Shown: positions 10,331 to 22,626, counted from the first letter of the stretch. The stretch is DNA of 64,000 bases from Apricaphanius iberus (GCA_028564705.1 JAPXFQ010001149.1:124001-188000), one strand, 5' to 3'. A program made the numbers and translations. The notes: generated from the letters alone by a model not told the origin.

Positions 10331-11000
10331 CAGTACTTTTCCGTTAATCAGGTTATTTACCTTTATTTGAGTTTACACTGCACTGCTTCATGAAATTAGA
10401 ATGATTTTTGGGACTTGTCCCCATTTAAAGTTGAATATGTGTTGTTTATTGTGCGCTTGCATTGTTTCACTTCTCTTAAACTCGCTCTCGAGATGTTCTG
10501 TTCATGCCAGTAGTTGTGTCGGTGCATGAGTGAGTGTTGTTTGTGTATGTTGTAACTAATTAGTTTTCAGCTTGATTGCTTGTGTGTGTAAATGAGTTTG
10601 AAAGGCTGTGTAATCATCCAGGATGAGTGCTGTGTGTGTCTGTGGGTGTTAGTGTGAAGGCAACTGGACCTTAGCCAAAGCATTTCAGGTCATTTTAGCT
10701 ACGCCCTCTCAAGAATGAAGCACGCACTTGTTGTGCTGAAACGACTGAAATCAAGAGGATAAAGTTTTCGATGGAAAACCCCTGGCCATCACATGATTCT
10801 TGTTCTTGTTGCCTTAAAATAAAAGTTTACTCCAAAAAGAAAAGTGACTCAAGTAAGGTGAAGGATCTGTGGTGCTGCTTATTTTCTGAAGGCCCCAGGA
10901 ACGTTGTTGGAGCGCAGGTACTAAGAACTCTGGAGGATGCAGAGATTGAGTACAGAATGAATGGTTGAAGATGTTGATATCTGAGCTGAGGAAATGTTTG
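10331..11000. other. Spacer with loose GT-rich stretches
   Basis: It contains irregular TG-rich stretches (about 10500-10660) and nothing recognisable as a gene. Confidence 0.35.
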
Positions 11001-11008
11001 GTATTAAC

Positions 11009-11804
11009 TAGGGATGTCCGATATTATCGGCCTACAGTCATTGTTGGCCGATATTGGCATAAAAATGTAATATCGGAAATGATCGGTATCGGTTTTAATT
11101 TTTTTAACAAGATGAGTTTTTCACACTATACGCATATTGTATATCAAACTCTTCAGCTACTTCTTTTCTCTCTCAAAATGTAAAAATATGACAGATTTGA
11201 GGTTTAGTTTTTGAGATATTATTTGTTTGAGACAACTTTCAATTTATCAAAAGGCTTCTTCTGGGCCAAACTTGACCGTCTATCGGGCGCACTTGGTGAC
11301 GTCATCAATCGCTGATGCTTCTTCACCTGCAGCATTAGAGCTCAAGTGGAATGCAAACATGTCATTAATTTGAAAATATTTCAAACTCTCCCCAGACATT
11401 AAAAGTGCAGTTTGTAATGACTGTAAAGCGGACGTTATGAGGGGAGGAACCAAGGCGTATTCTTTTATTCAATACGTCGAATTTAATCTCCCACCTCAAG
11501 AAGAATCACTCGGAATTACACGCAGAGTGTTCCAGCTACTTTTGAAGACAAAATAAAAATGGCACATTTTTCAGTTGCCTAACTAAACTTGTAGTACTTA
11601 TTACATTTTCTAAATTATTCAAATTCAAGTATGCATGATACAAGATGTTTCATTGTGGTTACCTAAAAGGGTTTAGTAGTTTTTGTTTTTTATGAGGGAG
11701 GGTCCTCACATATCGGTATCGGTTTATATTGGTATCGGAAATTATGAGTAAGGCTATATCGCTATATCAGATATCGGTAGAAAAGCCAATATCTAACATC
11801 CCTA
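11009..11804 (+). mobile_element. hAT element, 796 bp, with perfect 8-bp target duplication
   Basis: The ends are TAGGGATGTCCGATATTATC and, as reverse complement of the right end, TAGGGATGTTAGATATTGGC. GTATTAAC flanks both sides (11001-11008 and 11805-11812), a perfect 8-bp target duplication diagnostic of the hAT superfamily. Subterminal repeats of TATCGGTATCGG are present at both ends. The interior keeps a decayed BED zinc-finger exon and nothing of the catalytic domain, so this is an internal-deletion derivative that moved in trans. Confidence 0.92.
11355..11552 (+). pseudogene. BED zinc-finger relic within the hAT element
   Basis: One frame reads KYFKLSPDIKSAVCNDCKAD, which carries the C-x2-C half of a BED finger. 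The codon just before it, where the family has its conserved Trp, is TGA. After KAYSF the frame is lost, and another frame reads NTSNLISHLKKNHSELHAE with the H-x4-H half. So there is at least one stop and one frameshift. BED fingers form the DNA-binding N-terminus of hAT transposases. This relic shows that the 796-bp element derives from an autonomous transposon. Confidence 0.8.
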
Positions 11805-11812
11805 GTATTAAC

Positions 11813-12220
11813 CAAACAAAAGGATCTTGAAGATGAACCTCGTACCTGTTTCGAAGCATGAAAGTGGAAGAATGATGTTTTGAAAATACTCTGCTACAGC
11901 AGGATCGGGTTAGCTCAAAATCATTGTTAAAAGCGTTCTATATCACAGATTGCCGTAACTGGAAAAAGGGAGCTAACCCCAGCATGAAGAGGGACCTGAA
12001 CTAGCTGAAGCCGCAACAGAGCCGATAATAGGTGAAAACCGTGCTTGAGAACTCCAAAAGGTACTGTTTCAGTGAGTGTTGGAGCCGATGGCTACGTAGC
12101 CAGGCCAGAAAGGACGAAGCCGACGTCATAGTTGTTTTAATTCCTAAAGTCTGACTCACTCAATCTGTTTTATTTTCTTTGTTTAACGTTGAATAAATGA
12201 AGCAGTGCGCCTCAAACAAC
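11813..12220. other. Spacer, no gene seen
   Basis: Non-repetitive sequence without a recognised frame. Confidence 0.35.
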
Positions 12221-12224
12221 ACCA

Positions 12225-13090
12225 TGTGTGTTAGAGACAAGCTACAGGCTAACGCACATGTCTTGCTGTAGGCATGCATTTCATAAAAGATTGCTATTGA
12301 CGGTGTTCAAATAGAGATTGGGTTAAAGTAGATTGTTTAAACACAGAAAAGTTATCTTATTAGCCCTGTTTGAACCGACCTTAATGAATAAAAATTCTGG
12401 AATTAGATTACCTACTGCCGTGATCAATCTATAAATAGAAGTAATTTCCCAAAGATTGACTTCTCAACCAGATAATAAAAAAAAACATTACTTTGTCTAA
12501 AGAAATTTTTATTTTTCCTGACACTGTTTATTGGTTTAGATATAAATCAATGGGGCTAATTAATTAAACTAATCACAACTAGTAAACTAATTTAGCTTTC
12601 ATTTCAGCGTTGCAATATAGGCCTTTAGTCTTTAAGCATCCAGATTCCTACAAAACTGTGACATCAGAATTTACGGTTTCTATTTTATTGCATATTAATC
12701 AATTCATTGTGTTCTTCATTTTTCAAGCTACTCATTTCTTCTAATTAGTAGTGCGTTAATGGCATGGTTGATTAAAATGTTTGTCTTATTTTTCTTCTTT
12801 TGTAAATAAATTCTTGTATTTCGGAAAGTTGTTGTTTGTCCATTTATTCCACATACATACATAGTAAGGTGCTTCAATCAATGTCTAGAGCTCACTCCTT
12901 CACTTTGATCTTTACCTCAGCCTTTACCAGGCAGGTGGTAAACTATAACTTAGACTGAAATATTTGGCTATTAGTATAGTTCCTCACTCTCAGGTGGTGC
13001 CCTTTATATAATTGTCATAAATTATTAATCCTATTGATTGCCATAAGTAATCCTTCATAAATATTCATAGCCAAATAATTGCATCCTTCT
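12225..13090 (+). repeat. Unclassified ~0.9-kb interspersed repeat, copy 1
   Basis: It aligns over its whole length, at clearly reduced identity, with the reverse complement of 41680-42570. Shared blocks include GTAAACTAATTTAGCTT, CTGTGACATCAG, TTTCTATTT, CATTCATTGT, CTTCACTTT, ACCTCAGCC, GAAATATTTGGCTATTA and CATAAATATTCATAGCC. No long frame, terminal inverted repeat or poly-A tail is obvious, so class is unknown. Ends are approximate. Confidence 0.75.
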
Positions 13091-13341
13091 ATAGACCCAA
13101 CATCACCTTGAATTCCTTTATAGAATACAAATATTTAGTCAAAGCCCAGATCCCTGGGAACCCCAGGTTTGTCTGAAATTAGATTCCTTTACTTCCAAGG
13201 GATTAACAAAAACAAGATTGGATACTGATTTATTGATTATTCTTAAAAATATATCTGATATTTGTCACATGACTGTAATGTTGGAAAGTGAGCTGGGTCA
13301 GAAATACTGAATCAGTAAATAAACTTAAGGAAAAAAATGTA
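13091..13341. other. Spacer between two repeats
   Basis: No feature recognised. Confidence 0.3.
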
Positions 13342-14346
13342 TGGGATGTCGCTTGTAAAGTTAAAGAGTCAAAATTAACAGCAATAAATTGGGTTTTTTG
13401 GGCCATATTTGGTCAAACGAGAGAAGATTGGGGTTAACATTTCCAAATCACAGTTACTATTTATTAATTTATAAATATAATAGTTTCAAGCTAAATATTT
13501 AGCTTAGAACTAAAAATCTAGCTTAGCTTAAAATATTTAGCTTTTATGTATATCCACATGCCAAAAAGCAGAAGTAGGCCATCTTAATTAAAAGCTGGGT
13601 CACACAAATCTTTTAATAAACTCCCGCTGCATCATTGCTGTACATTAATTGGCATACATCTGTATTCAATTCAGTTCATTTATATAGCGCCAATTCACAA
13701 CAGATATCTATTCAAGGCACTTTACAAAAAAAATCACTTCAATACGGTTAATCGAACATTCAAATCAGTTAAAAGTTTTCTAGGTAAGGAATCCCAGCAA
13801 ATCGCATTTAGTCATTGATGAGATGTATTGACTTTAAATTGGCTCAACCGGCGGTCTGAGCTGAAATTTTCCACGTGTTGGGATGAAAATAAAAAAACAA
13901 TTTTATTTATTTATTTAGCTTGTTACCTACATATTTAGTAAGAAAATACATATTGACTATGTAAACTAAATATTTATTTTGACACTGTGACATTTATTAA
14001 TGAATTAATAATTTAATGAATAAGATCCCATTGGGCGTTCATTGTTTAAAATCATATTTGTGTCCATATTATGTGTAATTCGAACTGCTTAGCATATTAG
14101 CTAAATATTTAGCTCTAAGTTAAACATTTACCTGAAGCATAAATATTTAACTCAGAGCTAAATATTTATCGTAAAAGCTAGCATATTTTTTGGGGTTTTC
14201 TGGCTAAATATGTCGTTTTTAACTGTGACATTTATATATGAATCAATGACATGGAGACAAATATGACTTTTTTTCTTAATGAGGCTGTAAATAACCCAAA
14301 TTATTGCTGTTAATTTTTTCACTGTATTTTAACAAATGGCACGCCA
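13342..14346 (+). mobile_element. Palindrome-MITE copy c (about 1 kb, carries an insert)
   Basis: The left end is TGGGATGTCGCTTGTAAAGT with TA before it. The right end is TTTAACAAATGGCACGCCA with TA after it. The left subterminal part (AGAGTCAAAATTAACAGCAA, TTGGGTTTTTTGGG) and the right one (AACCCAAATTATTGCTGTTA) are inverted repeats. Runs of TAAATATTTAGC and TTTAGCTT lie at 13480-13540 and 13910-14200, separated by a fragment of another fish repeat (13668-13850). Noncoding. Confidence 0.82.
13668..13850 (+). repeat. Fragment of a widespread teleost repeat (nested)
   Basis: It starts at TTCAGTTCATTTATATAGCG and continues through CAATTCACAACA, AAGGCACTTTACA, CAAATCAGTTAAAAGTTTTC and GGAATCCCAGCAAATCGC. 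This is the same sequence as the first ~150 bp of the longer copy at 39670-41480. It interrupts copy c of the palindrome MITE. Truncated after the TTAGTCATTGATGAG segment. Confidence 0.75.
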
Positions 14347-15590
14347 TAAAAAAATGATATTTAAGGATGTCATACACACACCTTGTATTTATATAAATAA
14401 ATGGGATGATAAGTTTGATGCATCAAACACTTCCTCAGTGTTGAACATTGAACTGATGTTTCTTCTCCTTTTTCAGCAGTGACATTCTGTTTATTTGGCA
14501 CTTTTTACAGCTGGTGCATCCTGGCATCCATTCTCCCCAAATGTTCCCACACTGCTCAGGGTTGAAATCTATTCCATTTCACTCATTCCTCCTTTTCTCG
14601 ATTGCTTTCTCACCATTTACTGTGTTCTAGCTGCCTCTCTCTGCTCTGATATATTTAAACCATGCCCCTGGGGGGAACAGAAGTCTGCCTCAATCTGGAA
14701 CCAATTGTTTCATTCGGTTCATGAATCCAGAACCAAACCCGGACAAAAGGAGACTTGTAAGGACCGTGGTGCTATTTGTTTTTACCACGGTTGCAGATTG
14801 AGCTGTTATCAGAGGATTTATTGTGCCTCAATGCTGCAGCCGAGGATGTGGAGAGGGGCCTGAAGCTTTGCAGCACATCAAAGTTGTCACAATATGGAGT
14901 GGGATAGGGGGGTCCAAATGGCACGATAGGCTGTGGGCACATATGAAATAAGCCAGAACTGTCACTGATAAGCGGCCACTTTTGAACGCTCCCTCAGTGG
15001 TGATTTAGCCCTGCAAGTTCTGATCACTGGTGAACGTTCCCACACATCTAACAGCAGCTTAGTTCCACTTCCATCTTCAAAGTGGGAAGTAATCGTAAAG
15101 GAGCTCTGCTCTGCAGAATAACGATAAAAGACTAATTAATGAGCCAAACTTGGAACTGTTTTTGAAAATTAACGGTTTACAGCTAAAGTAGGGAAAATTA
15201 CATTAAAAAACGAAGTTTTTATCTGCTCTGTTTTAGAAGCAAGATGTCAGAAAGTATTTTTACTTTTATCCGTTACACATTTTCACACATTTAGACCAAA
15301 AATTTTGTTATTGGGATTCTTTAAGATAAATCAACTCAAGTTAGTGAAGCCAACTGGAAAAAAAATCAGAACTTTACAAATAAAAATCTGAGAATCACAT
15401 AATGTGGATGCATTCATTCCCATTTACTCTGATAATCCTAAATAAGACCCAATTAGCTTAGAAGAAACACTTCAACATCCAACAGAGACATAAAATAATG
15501 GATATTTCAAAGGCAAGCCTTAAATAAAACAATTTTTGTCTCAATCTGACTGGGCCTGAGCAATTAAGAAGGAAAACAAGAAAAAAGGGT
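14347..15590. other. Spacer, no gene supported
   Basis: A 122-codon frame at 14495-14863 has no recognised domain or splice context. The rest is non-repetitive and silent. Confidence 0.35.
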
Positions 15591-15594
15591 AGAT

Positions 15595-15770
15595 GGGTCA
15601 TTCTCTGAATTTGGCGCACTTTGGGTTCACTGATAACTGAAACTTCCACCAACATGAATTTCTTTTTTTAATATTGCATCTGATGGAGTACTTGTAACAC
15701 CAAGAAAACTATTTTTATTCACCTTAGCTAAAAAATGTAAAACTTTTAGTAGAACATTTTTTGCCATTTT
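15595..15770 (+). mobile_element. Terminal fragment of a GGGTCATTCTCTGAA element
   Basis: GGGTCATTCTCTGAATTTGG, GCACTTTGGG, CCACCAACATGAA and TATTTTTATTCACCTTAGCT match the reverse complement of 54780-54909 and, for the first 35 bases, 54074-54108. It is therefore one end of the same DNA transposon family. The opposite end was not found. Confidence 0.6.
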
Positions 15771-17189
15771 GTTTTTTATAGCAGTATTTTGTCACAGGAG
15801 GGTTGAAGAGTTTAGCTGTAGCCATTAAGTCCAGATCAGCTAGTGTTTACAGCACCATACAACATGAAAACAACAAGAAATATATATATATTTTTCAAGA
15901 CAAAATACCCCCCCCTCCCAAAAAAGTAAAAGAAAAAAAAATTTGTATGTCTTTTTTTTGCATGTAACATGGTTGAAAGGTTGAGCTTGCTGATGTCAGT
16001 TTGATGATAAAAGCAATAAAACGTAGGTAAGAAAATATGCTCATACTTAGCTCACTCACTCAAGAAAAAAGAAAGTTTAAATGAACAACATATATATACT
16101 TTTTTTTTTTCCGTGTCCTGTTGGTGTCTGAGTACCAGGTATAAGCCCAACAGATTTACTTTCTCAAGCAGAGCATTACAGCTTTGCTATAGTAAATCAC
16201 TTTATGTATAATATATATGTGTGAAAAAACTTTATTAGAGATCATTGTGGGTGTAATTTATTGAATTTATTGAAACGGAAAAACAAGAGAGAATAAAAAA
16301 AGAAGATGAAGAAAAGAGGCAAGAGAGGTAGGATTGTGAGTTGACGATACAAGAGAAGAAGGGGAACAGAGAACACAAGAAAATATTATTTATATAATAT
16401 TATATTTTCTTGTTGATATCTATGAATTTTATTTCCTTTTATTAGTGAAAATAACCACAGGTTTGTTTATAGGTTGACATTTATCTTTTCAAAACTGAAA
16501 AACATTTGAAAAACTAAATTACATAGATAAATCATAGATAAGATAAGATCAAATATATTAAGATGATTAAAATTAATGATAATACAGTCATAGTAGGTGA
16601 GTTCTTTTCCCCATGGCAGCATCAGCAGCACCTTTTCCGCCCTCTAACACCCACAACTCCGCAAATTTTTCTGTTGGGAAAAAAGTCGGGTGCAGAAAAT
16701 ATTTTCAAATGTAAAAATCCATACTTTCAGTTTATTAAACCGTGCACACCTGTATCGGGCCCGGGTCGGACTTGGACATAAATATTTTAATGCCTGTTGG
16801 GTTCGGGTCGGGTTAGGTTGCAACGATGCCCGAGCAGAGCAACCTGTTCCTGCACCCAAGTTACGTACCCCCTACCCTGAACAGTATTTTTTTTTAAAGG
16901 TTGAGATTTTTTTGCTTTTATGGGGTTGAACAAGACTGAGAGAGATGATTAAATTGTATTATTTTATGCTTTTTGTTCCCATATTTTTTAATTTGCACTC
17001 AAGAAGACAGGCAAATGATTATATTACAAAAAAATCTTGTTACTGTTTGTTTACATTCATATTTAAATCACTGAAACTTTGGTAAATGCGGTCATGCTTA
17101 TTTGGCTGATCTATACTCATTAGAAACCCATAAAACCTTCAAAAACAGCTATTTCAAAATACGTTTTTGTCTCAGAATGAAAAGGAACA
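15771..17189. other. AT-rich spacer, no gene seen
   Basis: It contains AT-rich low-complexity runs and, at about 16750-16850, a CGGGTCGG/GGGTTCGGGTC segment of the kind found in fish transposons. I cannot assign a family. No gene supported. Confidence 0.35.
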
Positions 17190-17191
17190 TG

Positions 17192-17325
17192 GATCCATCC
17201 ATCCATCCATCTTCTTAACCGCTTATCCAATTCAGGGTCACGGGGCAGCTGGAGCCTATCCCAGCAATTATCAGGCGTTAGGCAGGGTACACCCTGAACA
17301 GGACGCCAGTCTGTTGCAGGAACAT
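17192..17325 (+). mobile_element. LINE-type 3' tail ((CCAT)n, ACCGCTTATCC)
   Basis: A short CCATCCATCCATC run is followed by TTCTTAACCGCTTATCC, GGGTCACGGGGCAGCTGG, AGCCTATCCCAGCAATTATC, GGGTACACCCTGAACAGGAC and GCCAGTCTGTTGCAGG. This is a very common fish repeat. A related, more diverged copy is at 46565-46690. A non-LTR origin is usual for it, but I infer it here from memory of the sequence only. Confidence 0.7.
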
Positions 17326-17336
17326 GGATCTTAACC

Positions 17337-17374
17337 CTGAATTCGGTTTTAAGCTGTATTAAAACCGAATTCAG
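17337..17374. repeat. Perfect 16-bp inverted repeat with 6-base loop
   Basis: CTGAATTCGGTTTTAA and TTAAAACCGAATTCAG flank GCTGTA with no mismatch. It lies right after the repeat tail at 17192-17325. No U-run follows on either side and there is no gene it could terminate. Confidence 0.85.
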
Positions 17375-17379
17375 AGAAT

Positions 17380-18688
17380 CGCCAATAAGCTTGAAAACAA
17401 TTCGGATCGGAGTCATACAGGAAGTTTGTAGTGCCAGCATGACGAAGCGACGTGAATAGTTTAGCACGCCGCTGTAGGTGATTCTAAGTGCACACGTGCG
17501 TCCATCCGCTGCAGATTATACCAGTTGGAAGCCAATTAGCATACGCCATCAGTTGGAGTAATGCCTTCTGGAGATAGCCTTGTGAACAGAGTCACCTGAC
17601 CCGTACACGGCACTAAAACACTCATTATGGAGGTTAAAGTTTACACAGAACTAGTAACGCCTTAATTTAATGCCTGCTGTTGTGAAGAAACAAAAGCTTC
17701 AAGTATTTCACTCTAAGCCAGCTCTGGCCTCCAGTGGTGACCTCTTGGCCCCCTGACCTCTCGTGCATCTTCCCGTTCAGTCACATGCAGAGTCAGGAGG
17801 GCTCAGGTCTGGACAGCAGCGTTGGAGGATCTCCGACTGCTCTTAAACCCATTAAGGCCAGCTGGGTGTGTAGTGGTGTAGACGGCCGGGAGGTGTGCCG
17901 CTAGTGGGTGTTTGTCGTGGGCCGAGAGGTAGCCAGGAGGAGCAGGCTGTCGGGCGAGATTAGCAGCCTCTCACATGTTGCATAACAGATTCCCTTCCCA
18001 TGAAAAGCATGTCTGCATGCTGCCACCCGCTAAGAGGGATGGCCTTACGCTCACAAACACAGCAGACACCTTGGACACACAGTGAAAAGCCTCCCGCTGC
18101 TTTGAATCCTTTGAGCTGACGCTTGTCGTTTTATACCAGACACAGCATCTATGACATGGGAAGTATTAGATTCGGACCTTTGCATCTATCCACACCAACC
18201 GTCTGTGTGTGTTTAAGGAAATGGGCTTGAGATTGCTGCTCGCTGTGATCTTATAAGGTGGAATGATGTCACCGTGGCTTTAAAACTATTCATACTTGGG
18301 ATGTTTAAATCTGATCCAGTTCAATATAGACATGGGTCAGTGACATTAAAAAAATCTTTTTGAGCTGTTATCTTAATTATATTCTAATAATTCAATTACT
18401 TAACGCTGGGTAAATAAACAGTTAACTAGTGAAAAACTGTATTAACACTTTCAGAGATAAACCTTAAAACAACTGTATGGATTTTTTATTCCTCTTTTAG
18501 CAGTAAAAAAAGGGGCAAACTTTGATAAAAAAAACAGCTAAACCGATTTTTGAGCTTCTGAAACAATTTGATTTGATTCTTAGAACTTTTATAGGAATAG
18601 ATTGAGAATTTTTTTTTATCACAGTATACGTATTGGTTAGCTGACTGATACCATAAACCTGTACTTAAACTCTGGAAACTCTGCAATA
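17380..18688. other. Non-repetitive island (17.7-18.3 kb) plus AT-rich spacer
   Basis: Positions 17690-18260 are unique-looking, balanced in composition and free of recognised repeats, so they may include conserved regulatory DNA. No frame or RNA gene is supported. 18600-18690 resembles part of the hAT-related sequence at 30590 (CTTAAACTCTGGAAACTCTG). Confidence 0.35.
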
Positions 18689-18689
18689 A

Positions 18690-19135
18690 TTACGTCGTTG
18701 GGAAAGACCCTTCACGCTACTGCCTACCTCATACCATGATTAGAGACAATGAAATACATGAGATGCCGGCTCAGACGTCGCCCGGACAAAGAAGGTCAGG
18801 TTCTAGGGAACCAGGGCACCTTGATGAAAAATGGATTACTGGAACAACAACCAGGCGGAAATGGATGAGATGCGAGAATATGGTTCTGTTGGAATGCTAC
18901 TACTCAAATAACCCTAATCAGAGAGGTCACACAAGAAGAATGTGGAATGAATGGTCACTTCGATAACCACAGTCACAGTTGACGGCAGAAAACCTAGTAG
19001 CTCAGTGTTCCAACATCCACAAACGGCAACCGCTATCAGCTCCTCACCATGCATGGCGGGTTCCGTCCCAAATCCAGCAGCCTGAGACTGGAAGGAGGCA
19101 GAGGACTGAGCGCCGTATTTCTAAAATTGAAGTAT
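18690..19135 (+). pseudogene. Non-LTR retrotransposon N-terminal ORF fragment
   Basis: Translation from 18736 gives RKWMRCENMVLLECYYSNNP, then QRGHTRRMWNEWSLR and a stop. In a shifted frame it continues with QLTAENLVAQCSNIHKRQPLS. The pattern (basic-Trp, ECYY-x-NP, RG-x4-RMW, LT-x3-LVAQC-x-I) matches the region upstream of the reverse transcriptase in non-LTR retrotransposons, probably of the restriction-like endonuclease type. The frameshift is at about 18965 and the reverse transcriptase is absent. The 45 bases before the ATG (AAAGACCCTTCACGCTACTG) resemble a SINE/LINE tail fragment. Confidence 0.6.
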
Positions 19136-19149
19136 TTTACATGTATTTC

Positions 19150-19390
19150 AATCAAAAATATTTTTCACATGCCATTTAAAGCAAAAATCTTTCTCAAAAT
19201 AAGAAATATTCGCTAATTTTCACTTATTCTTAAGCTTTATTTGAGTCTAGAAGTTATTCTTATTTCATAAGATCTTAGTAAGAACAATTTAGTTACTTTT
19301 TGGAGAGGTAATTTCATTTGTTTCTAGTAAGTTTTCACAAAAGACAAGTTTATTTATTGAGTATTAAGGAGGTGGGTTTTTGCAGTGAGC
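19150..19390. mobile_element. Fragment of an AT-rich DNA transposon
   Basis: A segment with AAATAAGAAATATTCGCTAA, CTAGTAAGTTTTCACAAAAG, TTGAGTATTAAGGAGGTGGG and TTTTTGCAGTG has the style of a common fish transposon ending in CACTGCAAAAACCCAC (reverse). The opposite end is not identified. Confidence 0.45.
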
Positions 19391-21185
19391 CATCTAAAAA
19401 TAAACTATAAACAAGTTAATTGTGACCAAGTCACATAATGTTAAATGTTTTTTGCCATTAAAATAATATTAAATATTAAAAGTTATCTGCTTTGTCTAAT
19501 TATTCTATTACTTTGGTGTGACTGAGTCACATGAAGGGAAAATTGGTGATTTTTTCCTCCTTTCTTCAGTCATTTATTGACCGTCTCCAAATCTAAATCT
19601 AAATCACCCAGCAGTGAACACACATAGTTGATCCAGTCAGTGTAGATGTCAGATATTGGTAAAATGCTAAAAACCGGGATGAATTTTTAAATTTACAACC
19701 CAAAACTAACTTCAGTGCGGTTTTGTTGGAAGAAAAAGGAAAGTCGCGTCTGGCACTCCTTTTTTCTTCCTTCTATTTGTTAATGGCTGTCTGCGTTTAA
19801 CTCTACTCTTGCTGAAACTTTAAATCTGAACTAACTAACTGCTGCTTTGGTTTCTTTATATGCTCACTCTGTGTCAGACTACGACAGAGAAAGCAGCAGC
19901 GGGATGCTGCTGAGTGCGGCAGAAAGCAGAAGATGCTGGAGTAAAAGACGTAAGGGGCTGACGGATTTAATTGGGGCCCAATTTCCTTTGAGACAACAGC
20001 CAATGAGCTACCTGATAACTAAATTTACATTATAGATCTTTTTAAATTATTACTACCCTGGATTAGCTCAAAAATGTGCATTGCCTGGTATGCCAGATGG
20101 CCAATCCAACCCTGGGCGTAACTAATAGTTTTTAATATCAGGAAATTCTCCAACGTGAGATTTGACTCTCTGCAGCTCCTCCAGAGTTAAAATGGTCCCC
20201 ATGATGCTGTTTATTCTCTAATGTCCTCTAACAAAACCAAATTAGACACAGGTAACCCGTTGATGTGGATTTGTTCAGGCATGTCAGAGTAAAAGGGTCT
20301 GAGTACGAATGCAAGCCACACTTTTAAGATTTCAAGTGGTGAAACAAACAGCAACCGGTTTCCTCCAGCATGCCCGTTTGTGTGGGATGTCGTGTGCACG
20401 TTTGTCAGCAGGAAAGGGGTTTGGGTCATAAACAAGGTCACCATGGTGATGACAGATGCAAATGCAGCAAAGAATAATGTTGAATGTCAGCAGTGGGAGC
20501 CCACTCTGCATGCTTTGTGTGTGTTTGGAGAAACTGTACAGTCCCACTGAGAGTCATAAACACTCGCAGGCATCTACATCCGGAAATAGACCATTTAGGG
20601 AGAAACTGAGGAGATGGAGAAATTATTTTACATAAAACCATAAAACAAAAACTGGTGGAAAAACGGTGAGCAACTTTGGGCAAAAAATCCCAAATCGGAC
20701 AATCGGGTTCCTCACAGAAGCAACTCCTCCAATCTATTCATCACTTTTCATAATCTGTTAACGTCATACGGTAATCCCCTCCCCTAACTCTGCCTTGACA
20801 GCCCCCTACAGCGTCTCTTTCTCGTCGGCTTGTGTGATTCCCACATCCCGTCAGTGCGTCGTAATCCTGCCTTCATGGAGACGGATCGGCTCACCGCCGT
20901 GTCACGTCGAGCTCCGGAGCTTCGAGTCCAGATTTTTCCCGCTGCGTGTCGGAGCACCTCTGCTGCCCGGCCACATCTTACCCACCCTGACCCTTTCTGC
21001 CAAGGCTATTTTCTAATATTATTTATGCAGTGACTCACTTTAGTCCTCTCTAAGCTGGCTTTTTCAGGGCTTTTCACTGAAAGGCTGAAAACATACAAAT
21101 CCTCCCCAAAACCCTCCAAAAAAAAACATATGGAGCACTATACCTTAATCAGAGCATCACTGCGTGTGTGTGTTCATCTGTGTCA

Positions 21186-21202
21186 GTGTGTGTGTGTGTG
21201 TG
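21186..21202. repeat. (GT)n microsatellite
   Basis: About eight GT units, with other shorter GT runs nearby. Confidence 0.9.
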
Positions 21203-21473
21203 CTTCACTAATATTAGAATAATCCCTGGTGATTATGGGAGCGGTTATTAGGATGAATATGGCAGCCAGGCTGGTTGGGTTGAGCTGAGCCCAGGCAGCA
21301 GCGAGAAACAGATGTCAGTTGACCCACATCTGCAGAGCATGCTGGGACATAGGAGTGCTGGGTCATGGCTCCGACCACCTCGGGATACTGTACATCTGGG
21401 GCCCCAAAACATCGCTCCATATTTCTTTCAGTGACCCCTGAAAGCTGTTTAGACCGTCCCTTTATGGACTTCT

Positions 21474-21529
21474 ATGTATATATATGTATATATATATATG
21501 TATATATATATATATGCATATATATATTT
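21474..21529. repeat. (TA)n-rich microsatellite
   Basis: TATATA runs interrupted by ATG and GCAT. Confidence 0.92.
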
Positions 21530-22626
21530 GCGTTTTAATATTGTGTTGACAGAAACCGCAGGCTGTATTTGGGTATGAACTTCTGGAGAGTTCAACTAGG
21601 GGGCAGAGTGCAGAACTCAAACTATATAGAGTGCCGGATTTGTAAGGTAGAACCAAAACAAACATGGCGACCGCAGAGGAGATCGTCAGCTGGTTAGTTT
21701 TCCGATTACGACAGAAAGCATTTTCGTGGATGGTATGCAAGACCATATTCAACGTTACTGTTGCTTATTTTCCTGCTGTTTTTGCCGCCGTTGATCCCGT
21801 GTACCTACTCCCCGCCCACTGCAGCGCCAAACTGAAATACACTAAACATATTGAAGGGAAGATGTTTCTTTTTTTCAAACAAACCAACTCAGACTGCATT
21901 CCTTCATACCATGTAACAGATTAAAATTAATAAAAATACCAGTAAATGAGACCTTTAAGGTTTCCCTTTCCTCTTTGACTGGTGTATTAGCATCATCCCA
22001 GCTTGAGCTAGCTTTGCTCTGGTTTTTATTAAGCCATGTTGTAATTTCCATTTTGTTAATTAAACATATTAAACTATCTTCTTTAGTGCCTCCAAAAGCC
22101 CTGATTATTATACTACAGAACCCTCTACTGGTTGTTTTGGATCAATACATTGCATGGTGGCAACTTCGTTTACTCGGGTGTTGCAATCTGACCAGTCCTT
22201 GTGCTTTGGGTCTGTCCTGAGGCCTGGGTGTCCAGCTCAACTCTTTAAAGGTAATTTTCCTACATCTTTTAATGTTTCTCTGCTTTAAAAAGCCAGAATG
22301 GAATAATCACAACAGTAGCAGGACTATTTAGAACTTGCTGCAACCCTGTGTGGCAATTAAATATATTTGATTCAAGTGTGTTGGATAAGGGACTCTTAAA
22401 AGGAACTACAAATACTTGTAGTTTTTAAAACATAGATGTTAATATCAGTTATAATAAAGTGGTATAAAAAAACCTTCTTGATGTCTTAGTTTTTTTCAAA
22501 TTTGTAAAACTAGTTTAACTCGTAGGTCGCCATTGTTGTCTGCGTCACAATGCACTCTGGGTAGTGACGTCATATGGTTGCACAGTGGTTGCACCGGCCG
22601 GTTTCAGACTGTTCAGCGACATAAAC

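Larger units (their letters stand above)
19391..22395. other. Long gene-free stretch
   Basis: It contains the two simple repeats listed separately and several segments that feel repeat-derived (19690-20050 and 21540-22250) but that I cannot assign. The sequence CATGGCGACCGCAGAGGAGA at 21663-21682 followed by a GTTAGT donor-like site looks like a first exon, but nothing downstream supports a gene. 21230-21420 is non-repetitive. Confidence 0.35.

Noticed and set aside
14495..14863. 122-codon frame as an exon
   Set aside because: A weak acceptor exists upstream, but there is no donor, no domain, and mixed, non-protein-like composition in its second half.
21663..21700. ATGGCGACC...GTTAGT as a first exon
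   Set aside because: It looks like a start plus donor, but the surrounding sequence seems repeat-derived and no second exon or frame continues.
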